DNA of 64,000 nucleotides from Alisma plantago-aquatica (GCA_963693085.1 OY856409.1:240565058-240629057), one strand, 5' to 3'. Positions 49,701 through 61,129 are shown, numbered from the stretch's first letter. The notes: generated by a model not told the origin, from the sequence alone. Made by a program: numbers and translations.

Positions 49701-50039
49701 TCCCCCACATACCAGCTTCGGATGACCGAAGTTTTGTTTGTCAGCGTTTTAGGTACAAGCCAATAGGACAAATAGTAAATCATCATATTGTGAAATACAT
49801 GAAGTAAAATACAAGGAGGATTAGTTAGAGTAGAATCCATAAGTGGATAGAAGTTTAGAGATCCAAGTTTTCAAAAAGGTATGTGAAAGTTTATTTTCTT
49901 ACAACTTTTCAGTTTAGTCTGTTAAAATTTAATAATTGTTCTTGGTTAAGTGCCGAACTTTTGATCTGGAAATTATGGGTGCAACTTCTACTTCTCGGTC
50001 TCCCTTAATTGGGGGTTACCGGAAGGTGGGGTCGTAACA
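46718..50039 (+). mobile_element. 3' LTR of the plus-strand chromovirus
   Basis: TGTTACAACCCC to GGGGTCGTAACA; 3,322 bp. Shares its terminal segments (AATAGGACAAATAGTAAATC; CTCCCTTAATTGGGGGTTAC) with the minus-strand LTR at 38816-41548. No second plus-strand LTR occurs in the window. Confidence 0.75.
47661..47670 (+). promoter_or_regulatory. TATA box of the plus-strand chromovirus LTR
   Basis: TATATAAGGG in CTCCCCTATATAAGGGGTAG, ~940 bp into the LTR and followed by a GC-richer leader (47690-48250). Confidence 0.6.
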
Positions 50040-50969
50040 TATTCCCATTAATTGGTATATTCCTAGTCCCCAGGTGTCCTACATGTTCATAGGTTAATCC
50101 AAATAAATTTATGCTAATGTGTGAAGAGAGAAAAAGGAAAGAAATGCTTTCAAAACTGAGTCAGCCATCTATCTAGGAGAAGACACTAGTTTTAGGGAAG
50201 GGGTATAAAATATCCTATCATAATGGAACAATCAAGAGAATAATTACCTCACTCTGAGAGAGATGATAAGAGATAATTTATTTATACTTGTATCTATAAT
50301 GGCCTCAAAATTATATTTTTGAACATGAGGTTGCTTCATTAATCCCCATAATAGTTGTCTTTATCCAAAGACATCAAAGTCACTAATGTGTGTTCAATTT
50401 GGTATTCAGTTACACAGAGTAATGATAAAATTGACTTATTTTTTATGTAGTTCAAATATCCTAATAATTTCTACTCATATATATAACTATATATATATAT
50501 ATATATATATATCTGTGTGTGTGTGTGTGTTTGCATGACACATGTTGAAGGATTGTAGAATACTAATTTTTTTCTTCATGATCTAGACTTCATAAAACAC
50601 AAATGTAGATAATATTAAGAATCAATGATATATCATGTACTGGTATATTTGTTTCTCCCTTATATAGATGCCACCTATACTAATTGTTGATTGGGTTCAT
50701 TTTTTGGAAAAATATGGTTTGTTAAAAGAGTTCTTGATGTCTTATAGTTGTTATTTTCTCCATTATTCTATAAATTCTCAATTTTCACTCTATAAATCCT
50801 GGTAGAAATTTTGTAAACATGACAATTTATTCTTCTCCACCTCACACCATTTTTGAAGCGAATACACAAGATCTTCAATATATGTCACTTTTGTTTCATG
50901 TACATACTTTAGTATTCATGCATCTGTGATCATAATTATTATAAAATATTTAACATATTTTTCTCTCTA
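50040..50969. other. AT-rich spacer between chromovirus LTR and LINE
   Basis: No gene or element is recognised apart from a (TA)n-(GT)n microsatellite at about 50488-50531. Confidence 0.5.
50488..50531. repeat. (TA)n-(GT)n compound microsatellite
   Basis: A TA run followed directly by about nine GT units. Confidence 0.9.
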
Positions 50970-51420
50970 TTTAAAGTCATACTTGACATACCTTTGCATT
51001 TCTTCCAAATCAACCAACTCAAAGAAATTGGCAATGCTATCGGGAAGACAATCAAAATTGACTCCACGACTATGAAAGGGCACATAGGAAAGTTTGCTAG
51101 GATTGGTGTCGAAGTTTACATGACCAAACCACTTCTCCCAGTCATCCTCATAAATGGGGAACACTTAAGATTGGAATATGAGACATTCCATGTATTTGTA
51201 TGATATGTGGCCAGATTGTCCATCTAGAGGAGAACTACATGCATGTCACTCCAAAGCTTGCTGACAACACTCCAAAAACCCAATTCAGCACCCTAGCCTA
51301 CACCATGAGAATCCATGCAAAGAAACCCAAAAAAATGATAGGCAAAGCCCAAAGAAATCCCATCTCACAAACCCTCCATGGTGAAACAACTCTCTAAGCA
51401 GGCAACCAAAGACAACGGGA
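50970..51420 (+). pseudogene. LINE ORF1 C-terminal part (DUF4283/zinc-knuckle type)
   Basis: The frame reads ILDIPLHFFQ, IGNAIGKTIKID, GKFARIGVEVYMTKPLLP and LRLEYETFHVF. This is the conserved order of the nucleic-acid-binding ORF1 protein of plant L1-like LINEs (IGNALG...KID...GKFARxCVExDL.KPL...YE). A frameshift at about 51203 leads to CGQIVHLEEN, the decayed CCHC knuckle (CxxCGxxGHxxxxC). The N-terminus of ORF1 is missing, so the LINE is 5'-truncated at about 50970. 51421-51950 is the poorly conserved ORF1 tail and spacer, with frames at 51497-51700 and 51725-51928 not assigned. Confidence 0.75.
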
Positions 51421-51955
51421 AGCAAACTAAAGTCTCTTTAGACCTAGGTGTTGATGGATTTCAACTGGTGATTAGAAGAAACTAGAAGAATAAAAAATGG
51501 CCCAGGTGAGTTCCTCTGGGAGCACCAACATAATCCCAATGCACACCAACATCGGCAACCGAACGACAGTAGGGAGAGACACAACTATGCACCTGGTAGA
51601 AGATGAGACTGTAGAGGGTTGCCCACCATCTTCTATGTTTATGAAATGTTTTAGTTCCCTGAAGGACATACCAACCTTTACAGTTGGTAATGACAACTAG
51701 GGAGGAGTCCAACTACATAATTGCATGATCATTTATTGCCTTGTTCATCTAAGCCTAGATCGGGTTTGGAATAAAGGGAAAAGAACAAACAACTATGTTA
51801 GTGCTATCAATGCTAATGAAGATACTACAACAAAGAAAGCACTAGACTTCAATGTATATGGCAATGGGGACATGGGGGCCCAGTCAGATACGGCCAAAGT
51901 AAATGGTGAACCCATCACTATTTCTTAATCGTCAGCTATACCCCACCTTACTATC

Positions 51956-52730
51956 CATGAATATTATCTAATGTAATATCCAAGGAGTTTTCTCCTCAGA
52001 TAAGATTAATTATCTAAAATTTCAAAAAATCTTCTAACAACCTACATGCTATGGCCATTTTTGAACCCAGATGTATTGGGTATATGACACAATCAATCAT
52101 CTCCCAACTTGGTTTCTCCTCATCTCATCGGGTAGAAGCGAATGGGTTTTCAGGTGAAATTTGGCTCTAATGGAACAACTACCACTATACAATCTACATC
52201 ATCCACAACCATTGTCAATTCACCATTGCATAATGAACCATGCCTGTAATTTGACAATCACTTATTCCAGTCCTTCTCCTACTAATAGAAACTTCCTATG
52301 GCATCATCTTCAAGCTATTTCCCCTAATGTACCTGGCCCCTGGGAGGTACTAGGAAACTTCAACACGATGCTCTGCACATTTGAAAATCAAGGAGGAAAA
52401 TTCTTTTATCAGAGCTCTTGTGACAAATTCAATAGTATGTTGATGGCCATGGGCCTAAATGATATAAAGGTTGAAAGACAACTCTACACCTTTAAAAGGG
52501 GAAACCTGCATGAATGTATGGATAGGCTTACAACCAATGAGATATGGATAGACATTAATGCTGATACTAGTATCTCCATACAGCCTCACATTTACTCTGA
52601 CCATAACCCCCTTCTTGTTGTTAATAGGAAGGAGAAGCATCGTCACCATATCCATTTCAGGATGAAGGAAAGTTGGAATCTCCAACCTATCTTCAACACT
52701 CACATCCATCAATAATGGAACAACTCTAAG
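51956..52730 (+). pseudogene. LINE ORF2 endonuclease domain (exonuclease-endonuclease-phosphatase fold)
   Basis: It starts MNII-stop-CNIQGV (family: MNxxSWNxRG). A 184-codon open frame at 52161-52715 contains CNLTITYSSPSPTNRNFLWH, PGPWEVLGNFNTML, YTFKRGNLHECMDRL and YSDHNPLLVV. The endonuclease nicks target DNA for target-primed reverse transcription. GNFN replaces the usual GDFN, losing the conserved Asp, while SDHNP keeps the catalytic His. Stops at 51968 and around 52035-52150, plus the Asp change, make it inactive. Confidence 0.8.
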
Positions 52731-54747
52731 CACTTCTTAGAAGCCCTAGAAGCATTCCAAAAGACTACTCTAAAATGGGATGTAACATCTTCTAACAAGA
52801 ATAGAAAGAACAAAGCAAAACTTATTTTTGAACTGAACACCACCCAGAAATCCGCTGCCTCCACTAGCAGCAATGTCGCTGAGCTCAAAGTCATCAAGAT
52901 ATAAGATGAATTCTAGAAACTAACCACCAAAGAAGAGGCAGACCTTCAGTAGAAAGCACATATTAATTGGCTCAAGATGGATGACTACAACCCAATATTT
53001 TTCAACAGCTACATCAAGGCTCGACGCCACCAAAACAAAATTTCCTATCTCAAGAACAATGTGGGTGAATGGATTACTTCCCATGAGGAAATCCAACAAA
53101 TGTTGAGGAACTACTTTTGAAGCTCTTGTCAGCCCAACAACATTGCGATCCTGATCACATTGAGGAGTACCCATGTACATTCTATACTATACATGAACAT
53201 CTTCTTTTTGGCATGCATGCTACACCCACTACTAAGGAGATCCACAAAGTCATTCTCTCTATGTCTCCAACTAAGGCGCCTAGCCCAGATGGCATATACA
53301 ATGAGTTTCTTCATCACCATTGGAAGCGCATCAGCCCTTCTACTATTAAAATGATCACCAACATCTTCATTCAAGGATGAATTGACATCAAGCTTAGAAA
53401 TTCCAATATGGTTCTCATCCCAAAGGTGGAAGTTCCTCATCACTATAGTGACTTCCATCCTATTTCTCTGAACAACTCAGTTTTCAAATTGGTCTAAAAA
53501 ATTATAGTAGAGCGGATTAAACCTTTGCTTTATGACTGGATTGTTCCCACCCAATCTAGCTTCATTCTAGACTAAAGAATAGGGGACAACATCCTCCTTG
53601 ACAAAGAGGTTGTACATTCCATGATACATAAAATAGGGAAAATAAAATGGATGGCGATTAAAATTGACCTATCCAAAGCATTCGATTAGATGGGATGGAG
53701 CTTCATTCTAGACACGCTCCATAAAGTTAGTCTAGACCCCACAATTATCAATATCATCATGGAGGTAATTACACAAGGTGGGACCTCCATTTTATGGAAA
53801 GGGAAAGTTTTTCCACCATTCAAAGTGTCGCAAGGGGTGAGACAAGGTGACCCAATAAGTCCCTAGGTATTTGTCCTCTGCATGGAAAGGCTCAGCCAAG
53901 TTATCCAGCCAGACTCAAACCAAGGTACTTGGAAACCTATTATTATGAACAAAGGATGACTTAAGATTACACATGTATGCTTTTTTGATGACTTGATACA
54001 GATGCAGAAGACACCACAGTTCAAGATTCCATAGTGAAGAAGACCATGGATAAATTCTCTAACCTCTCAGGCTAATAGATATCACGTACAAAGTCTAAAT
54101 GCTTTTTCTCTACTAATGTTACTAAAAGAGATAAGAGAATCATATCGAGGAAGCCGGGCATCCCCATATTGAATACCTTGGGTGCTATCTAGGAGTCATG
54201 ATACTTCATCACAAAATCAATAAGGCCACTCACTCGCACATCCTCGACGCTATGAAAATGTAGATGAATAGATGGACCATGAGGCACCTTTCCTTAGCAG
54301 GGCATATCAATCTAGAAAAGGCCACCCTGTCAAAAATCACAGCATATGCTATGCAGACCACCTCACTATCTCCGACACTTTGTTATGATATTAATAGACA
54401 TGTTAAAAAATTTGGTCAGATAATAGAGAATAAAAGAAAATGTCCCTCATATCCTGGGAGAAGGTCACTATGAGTAATGATTGAGGTGGTCTAGGTATTA
54501 ATGACACAAGAGATTTCAACCAAGCTTTAATGATGAAGAATATATGGTCCTTCATAACTCAACATGCTAAACCATGGGTAAGAGTAATGAAGGACACATA
54601 CTTCCAAAAAAATAAGATTACAAGCCCCCTTGCTATGCCACATGGGGATTCATCAGAAGGAATCTACCCTATATCTTCGCTTAATCATATAATATCATCA
54701 ATGATGGCCAATCTACTAGAGTCTGGTCTGATAAATGACTGGGTGAC
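52731..54747 (+). pseudogene. LINE ORF2 reverse transcriptase and following region, part 1
   Basis: RT motifs in order: MSPTKAPSPDG (about 53265-53300), VLIPK (53413), HPISLNN, VPTQSSFI (about 53545), IKIDLSKAFD followed by a stop (53659-53690), SQGVRQGDPISP (about 53828-53865), FVLCMERLSQ, and the active-site region CFFDDLI (about 53980), where the usual Y/F-A-D-D has lost its Ala codon. The thumb/connection follows (LAGHINLEKATLSKITAYAM, 54290-54350), then IWSF... and INDGQSTRVWSDK up to the GTGAC target site. Many stops. The frame resumes at 61809, after the inserted LTR element. Confidence 0.85.
54743..54747. other. Target-site duplication GTGAC, left copy
   Basis: Identical to 61804-61808. 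Removing 54748-61808 restores the LINE reading across VWSDK...LGD-TSTGG. Confidence 0.95.
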
Positions 54748-55789
54748 TGACCGGCCTTTTTCACGCGTCCGGAAATGAACGCGGGACAAAGGAAGGAATC
54801 AAGCTTTAAATTTATAACCCGAAACCTTCTAGGCCCCCACAACTTAATTACGGGGTTGAAGTAGATATACGGGGTCGAACACAGGGACGTGGTGACGTTT
54901 AGGACGCCACAGATTTCTGTTCTTGAGTCAGATAAGCCAAAACGATAGTCGATAAAAGAAAGTGCTAGAACTAGTCTAGCGGGTTATCACGATTAAAATA
55001 AGGAAAAGAAAAGAAAACAAAAGCAAAACAAGACAGAGCGCGAGGTTCTACTAACTAGAGAAAGAGAGTTCTTAGCTATGTAACCACAAAAGGGGCAGTC
55101 TATGCACTCATTCTCGGGCATAGACAACCCTCGAACACCCAAGCAAGCATCTAGCACGCACATCGACATCTGTCCTGTGGGGTCATCCCACTCGCTCTCA
55201 CGATGCGTGACTAAAACCATCAACGATATGTCATTAACCCTCTCTCAAGGGATGACATATCAACACCTCAGTATATGCTAAGTTCCCTCTCGGGTCTTAG
55301 GATATTATGGGGTGTTAGGAACAGAATACCTTGGATCGTCCTCCTCTCGGGTTCAGATCCAAACTACCGTCTCTTAGCTATTTCTACAATGGATCTCTCA
55401 ATACAGGCAGAAATAGCAGTTCAAGCCAGTAAGAGATCAACCAAACTAGCAATCATAACTTGGAAAGAGAAAATAGAACATGCAACATACTAGATCTGAT
55501 ATGAATCTACTTGCTTAAGGAAAAAGTATATAAACATGCCCAGATCGGGCCACATAGCCAAGAAGGAGCAAACTAGCCATAGACAAGCATAGCTGGCACC
55601 GAACAAAGATGGATAAACATCGTTTGTACAAGAAACAAAGGAATGCAGTAGAATGAAAGAGAAGAGGGGAGAGATATAGCCCGTAGAGGAGAGGTGGCTC
55701 TCGCTCCTTGGCCTCCGTGCAGGCCGGATCTCGCCCCTTGGGCCTTCTCTTTGTCCCTCTGGACTCTTTGATTCTCTCTTTCTCTAGGC

Positions 55790-55950
55790 CGTATCGGGCA
55801 GCAGCCGTATCGGGCGGCGGGCGTATCGGGCGGCAGGCGTATCGGTCGGCGGGCGTATCGTGCGGCGGGCGTATCAGTCGGCGGGCGTATCGGGCGGCGG
55901 CTGTATCGGTCGGCGCAGCCGTATCGGGCAACAGCCGTATCGGGCAGTAG
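55790..55950. repeat. CpG-rich 15-bp repeat array, transcribed side of the TATA box (3' LTR)
   Basis: About ten units of CGTATCGGGCGGCGG and variants, the core TATCGG being most constant. Because the unit is a multiple of three, frames on both strands stay open, giving artificial RYG/DTA-type peptides. Confidence 0.9.
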
Positions 55951-56068
55951 ACTTTTAGGGAACCCGACACACTAGCTCCTTGGTTTAGGAACTAGCTCTT
56001 GCAGGGTCCTTCCTCGAGCCCTCCGCTCTCTCCTCCTCCGAAGAAGCATTCTTGTAGGCTGGCAGCTG

Positions 56069-56078
56069 CTATTTATAG
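56069..56078 (-). promoter_or_regulatory. TATA box, 3' LTR of the nested element
   Basis: CTATAAATAG on the minus strand, ~535 bp into the LTR. Confidence 0.6.
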
Positions 56079-56180
56079 GCAGTGAGTTGATGTGAGTTGT
56101 AGCTTTTATTGGTCCACGTGTCCTTCATCCGTGGCTTCAATCTTGAGGAACCAGGTCGGCCAATATGACTGTCACTTGAC

Positions 56181-56373
56181 GACCGTATCGGGCAACCGTA
56201 TCGGTCGGCGGCCGTATCGGTCGGCGCACCTGTATCGGTCGACGGCCGTATCGGTCGGCGCACCCATATCGGTCGACGGCCGTATCGGGTAGCTGTATCG
56301 GCCGGCGGCCATCTCATCCAGACCATATCAGGCAGCTGTATCGGGCACCCATATCGGGCAGCCATATCGGCCA
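56181..56373. repeat. CpG-rich repeat array, U3 side of the TATA box (3' LTR)
   Basis: About ten to eleven degenerate units around CCGTATCGGTCGGCG and CTGTATCGGGCA, ending ~100 bp upstream of the TATA box. Confidence 0.85.
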
Positions 56374-56611
56374 GTTGCTGCGATTCTTGTCTTTTCCTGG
56401 TCTGGTACTTGAAAGTCCCAAAATTGGCTAGTTTCGGTGCCTGCAAGTCTAAAATTGGCTAATTAGCTACATTTATTGGCTATTTTGACTATTTTATCTA
56501 ATGAGAGACAAAAATCATAAAACATGAGCAAAATGGTGCATATTAGGACTAAAGTGATATAAAACCATAGATAAAATGCATAGAAAATATGCACTAATTT
56601 GGGTGTTATCA

Positions 56612-56650
56612 ACTACCCCAAGCTTAAACCTTGCTTGTCCTCAAGCAAGA
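56612..56650 (-). other. Polypurine tract and conserved 3' signature of the nested element
   Basis: The minus strand reads GCTTGAGGACAAGCAAGG, then TTTAAGCTTGGGGTAGT directly before the LTR start TGATAACACC. This is the widespread Athila/Tat 3' end form. Confidence 0.85.
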
Positions 56651-58793
56651 CTGTGCTCAAAGAACAAAAAGATAACATCCAAATTAAGCTTGGCAATAGA
56701 TGATAAGGTTAAGAAAAAATAGTTTAAAGCATCAATACTCTTGATCCATGTCATTTCAGAACAAACCCCCACCAAACAAGCACAATCCTGCCAAAGTAAG
56801 ATCAAAGAATTTCCAGGCAAGATTAAGCAAATTCACTATAGCCTACCAATACTCATGAGGGTTTGAATCATAATTATTTGATCATGAAAGAGTTGTCACT
56901 TAGGTGATCACGCGGGTGATGAGTAATGAGCCATCACCATGAATCCATGCATACCAATCAGGAATACCATGCCTCTCACTTATTCATGTCTTAAGAAATA
57001 AAGCAAAAAGACTCTAATGACTTCTGAGGATCCCGATCTGCGTCAGATTGGTCCATGTAGCGAGCAACAGTCCCTGCAGTCCGAACCAGTTGGTCCAAAG
57101 CAGTGAGATGAACTCCTCGTACTGCGCCCGAACCAACCCTGCTACTGAGATGATCTCATAGGTCACCTAGGGGGTTCCTAGTGACTCTCTAATGAGCTTC
57201 TTAGAGTGGTACTACCAGGCACGACATATCCGCGTTCATGAGTGCAGTCATACACCGGCTGGGCACCATCCTCAACTCTCCTAAAAGAGAAAACAAGCGC
57301 TCATTTATTGTTCACACTCAGGCTTTTATCATCTGCATTCTATTTTTAGGCTTGGGTGAGAACTATATAGATATTTTTGGGATTTTATGGGCGGCCAAAC
57401 CTCTTTTTCACATTTTTATATTTTTCATCTTTTTGACTCAATCTAATGTGAGAAGGCATGTAGTCCATCAAGGAAAAGCACTTCACCTTGATCATGGCTC
57501 AAAACTCATCATGGCCCGCTTGATACCTGTGTGAAAAGATAGCAATTATGATTCAAGAATCCTTAGAATAGAGGAAAACTTGTGAATCCACAGCTAGGTT
57601 CTTTGATCATGTTTTAGCTCATTCCAGCGGTCCTTTACCGTGGATTTTCCATTCACGACACAGATCAAGGGAATTTAGCTTTAAGGTATGAAAAAGGGAC
57701 ATAACCTTAGGTTTATTACCAAACTCAAGGAAAGAGTCAAAGAGCAAGTCAATCAAAAGGTCAAGCAATTTTTAAGATGAAAATTGTGCATCTAGGCATG
57801 AAGCCAAGCATTTATCTATTAGATTCACACCACATAGCCATAATTGCAAAGCTAAAAAGCTGAAAATTTTGAAAATTTAAGATTAAATGCAGGAAATAGA
57901 CATGTATGCAAGAAGGGTGAAGAGAAAAGAAGGGAAAAGCCTACCACCCCAAGCTTAAAATTTTGCTCGTCCTCGAGCAAGTCTCAAACTTGAAATATTG
58001 AGGCAGGAATGCATGAGTTTAACGACATTTATTGAAGTTCTAAAGATGATGCATGGGTGCAAGGATATCAAAACAGTTAGAGGAAAGAAATTTACCAGCA
58101 AGAAAATGAAAAGCAAAATTTATTGTAATAAAAGGGCGGGAGGGTGGGTAAGAGAAAAGGGGGTGGCTGCCCCACGATCCTGACACTGAGATCCCAAATT
58201 CTGAGTTTTGGGACCAGTGTCACCTGTGTCTTGCCGACGGGTTCCGCCACATAATATGAGTAGAATAGGCGGATGTGTTGGCCCTGCCGAGTCTGAAGAA
58301 GAAAAGTAAATCTGGCGACTCGGTGAAGTCATCTTTGTGCTGGAAGTGGCTTGAACTGCACTGAGATGAATTCTTCAGCATTTCATCCTCAGGGTACCTT
58401 TCATTATATGATTCTAAAAATGAAGGACCTGGGATGTCGACACAGGATGAGATAGATGAGAGAGGTTGGACGTTATCTTGAGGACTCATATCTTCTCTCT
58501 CCATCTCTGCACTTGAGGTTGGATGCTCAGATAAATCTTCATGTACTGTTTGACTCATCCAATCATCTTCTAAGCAAAAAGTACCCCCCTGAAGAATCTG
58601 TTTGTGGTTCTACCACCCCAAGCTTATCACTTAGCATGGAGTCGAGGGTGTCTTCATGCTTAGCAGCCATGTTGTTGTGCACCGTCCATCCTACCCCCTT
58701 GACGTCCACCCTACCTTGTAAAGGTATGGGTGTAAATGGTGACTCATGCTGCTCTAACTCGTCGTCGGCATTATACTCACTGCTCCATGTCGA
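56651..58793 (-). other. Non-coding interior of the nested element
   Basis: No polymerase domain on either strand. It includes two further copies of the polypurine-like signature (57945-57985 and 58612-58630). Continuation of acidic-frame sequence is possible between 58793 and about 58220, with stops. The plus-strand frame at 57238-57534 is antisense to the element and unsupported. Confidence 0.5.
57945..57985 (-). repeat. Internal duplicate of the polypurine 3' signature
   Basis: On the minus strand CTTGCTCGAGGACGAGCAAA then ATTTTAAGCTTGGGGTGGT, closely matching 56612-56650. A shorter copy, ATAAGCTTGGGGTGGTAG, is at 58612-58630. Confidence 0.8.
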
Positions 58794-59774
58794 TCAGCTG
58801 TCGTCGTCATCATCGTTGTCGTCATCGTCATCGAACAAATTTTTCCAAACCATGGTTGGCGTACTGCTCAAAGCGAAGTGACAAGTCTCAATATGAGAGA
58901 TGTCACTCTGGTCTGGTTCAATATCTGACTCTGGTTCCTCTGAACAACTTTCTGGATGTGAGGTTGTTTGGCTGTCATTGTGAGGATAAGAGTCTTCGTC
59001 ATCGTCATCGTTGGCCCATTCATGTCTATGACTCATATCGTCCATTGGTTCATCAGCTGGGTCATCTGGATAGAATGAAGGGCTTCCCCAAGTGGGTTGG
59101 TCTTCACAGAAAAATCTTGGCGAATCCAGTTGATGGTCTGAATAGGATGGTGAGATATACTCCGATTAAGATCCAATGGAATGGCCTTGATGACTAACGT
59201 CTTCATTATCTTGTGATGGCATTTGTAATTGGATTGTAACCAAATCAATGAGCTCTTGGAGCCTCCTGCCTTGTTCAACATCTTTATCATGAAGTTGTTG
59301 TACTTGAGCAACAATGCTTTCGAGACCCGTCGATTCTGCCATGCACATTGGTTGCTGACCTACTGTACCAGACTGATGCTCTTGAATGAATTTTCACTCA
59401 ACAGTTTGAACTAGACTTCTACTGCAGTCCGCAGCCTCGGTGCCTACTTTGAGAAGACGATTCTGCTCTTCTAGCAGTTGTTGCTTGGGATCGACATCTT
59501 CTTGGAGATGAGGGACTAGGGAGGTGAGCGCCTTGCCACTCTCTCCAGCTAACTCCACTGCCTTAATCAGTTCTTGATCCCATGCTAGCACGGGAGTCGA
59601 TGGTTGACTGGCAGTCTCCTTTGTTGTAATTTCAACATATGACGACGGTGGAGGTGAGTATAACTCGACTAGTTGTAGAGCACGACCTTCAATTATTTGC
59701 CAGTAGTCAGAACTGCGGAAAAACTCGGGAGGACAGGCGGACAAGATGACTTGTCTTGCCGAAGCAAGATCCAT
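58794..59774 (-). pseudogene. Acidic open frame after the primer site, unknown function
   Basis: A single frame of 327 codons from MDLASARQVILSACPPEFF (start 59774, ~150 bases after the primer site) broken by only two stops (TGA near 59394, TAA near 59166). It has an N-terminal ~45 residues rich in hydrophobics, then Glu/Gln-rich segments likely to form coiled coil (LLEEQNRLLK; LESIVAQVQQLHDKDVEQG), then an acidic tail with Asp runs near 58990 and 58800. No zinc knuckle or gag core is visible. Its position is that of gag or of the extra ORF1 of Tat elements. It could be a degenerate gag or an accessory protein. I do not recognise a family. Confidence 0.5.
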
Positions 59775-59920
59775 GGCTGAAAAAGGTACAAGAAAAAGAG
59801 AAGGTATTCAGTATATATGAACACGTATGTTTAAAACAAATGAAAATTTATGCATATATATACAGGCTTATAGTGACAGAACAAAAATCTACTAGGCGTG
59901 TAAACGTGGAAAACCCACGT

Positions 59921-59937
59921 CCCCGGCAACGGTGCCA
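59921..59937 (-). other. Primer binding site (tRNA-Asp type) of the nested element
   Basis: The minus strand reads TGGCACCGTTGCCGGGG, five bases from the 5' LTR end. It matches the plant tRNA-Asp 3' end except one base (GGCGCC to GGCACC, a CpG change). It fixes the element's orientation as minus. Confidence 0.85.
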
Positions 59938-60982
59938 AAAGTTGACCGGCCTTTTTCACGCGTCCGGAAATGAACGCGGGACAAAGGAAGGAATCAAGCT
60001 TTAAATTTATAACCCGAAACCTTCTAGGCCCCCGCAACTTAATTACGGGGTCGAAGTAGATATACGGGGTCGAACACAGGGACGTGGTGACGTTTAGGAC
60101 GCCACAGATTTCTGTTCTTGAGTCAGATAAGCCAAAACGATAGTCAATAAAAGAAATTGCTAGAACTAGTCTAGCGGGTTGTCACGATTAAAATAAGGAA
60201 AAGAAAAGAAAACAAAAACAAAACAAGACAGAGCGCGAGGTTCTACTAACTAGAGAAAGAGAGTTCTTGGCTATGTAACCACAAAAGGGGCAGTCTATGC
60301 ACTCGTTCTCGGGCGTAGACAACCCTCGAACACCCAAGCAAGCATCTAGCACGCACAACGACATCTGTCCTATGGGGTCATCCCACTTGCTCTTGCGATG
60401 CGTGACTAAAACCATCAACGATATGTCATTAACCCTCTCTCAAGGGATGACATATCAACACCTCAGTATATGCTAAGTTCCCTCTCGGGTCTTAGGATAT
60501 TATGGGGTGTTAGGAACAGAATACCTTGGATCATCCTCCTCTCGGGTTCAGATCCAAACTACCGTCTCTTAGCTATTTCTACAACGGATCTCTCAATACA
60601 GGCAGAAATAACAGTTCAAGCGAGTAAGAGATCAACCAAACTAGCAATCATAACTTGGAAAGAGAAAATAGAACATGCAACATACTAGATCTGATATGAA
60701 TCTACTTGCTTAAGGCAAAAGTATATAAACATGCCCAGATCGGGCCACATAGCCAAGAAGGAGCTAACTAGCCATAGACAAGCATAGCTGGCACCGAACA
60801 AAGATGGATAAACATCGTTTGTACAAGAAACAAAGGAATGCAGTAGAATGAAAGAGAAGAGGGGAGAGATATAGCCCATAGAGGAGAGGTGGCTCTCGCT
60901 CCTTGGCCTCCGTGCAGGCCGGATCTCGCCCCTTGGGCCTTCTCTTTGTCCCTCTGGACTCCTCGGTTCTCTCTTTCTCTAG

Positions 60983-61129
60983 GCCGTATCGGGCAGCAGC
61001 CGTATCGAGCGGCGGGCGTATCGGGCGGAGGGCGTATCGGGCGGCGGGCGTATCGGTCGGCGGGCGTATCGGGCGGTGGCTGTATCGGTCGGCGCAGCAG
61101 TATCGGGCAACAGCTGTATCGGGCAGTAG
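60983..61129. repeat. CpG-rich 15-bp repeat array, transcribed side (5' LTR)
   Basis: Counterpart of 55790-55950, about one unit shorter (around 147 against 161 bp). Confidence 0.9.

Larger units (their letters stand above)
54748..56611 (-). repeat. 3' LTR of the nested element
   Basis: On the minus strand TGATAACACCC (56611) to GGCCGGTCA (54748). TATA box CTATAAATAG at 56069-56078. CpG-rich repeats lie at 55790-55950 and 56181-56373. Confidence 0.95.

Noticed and set aside
55515..56446. Long frames of 80-151 codons with repeated RYG, DTA and RPYR peptides in the nested LTRs
   Set aside because: They are produced by 15-bp tandem repeats, which keep frames open on both strands. No start context or family.
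57238..57534. 98-codon hydrophobic frame that could be a membrane protein
   Set aside because: It is antisense to the nested LTR element in its non-coding interior and shows no family features.
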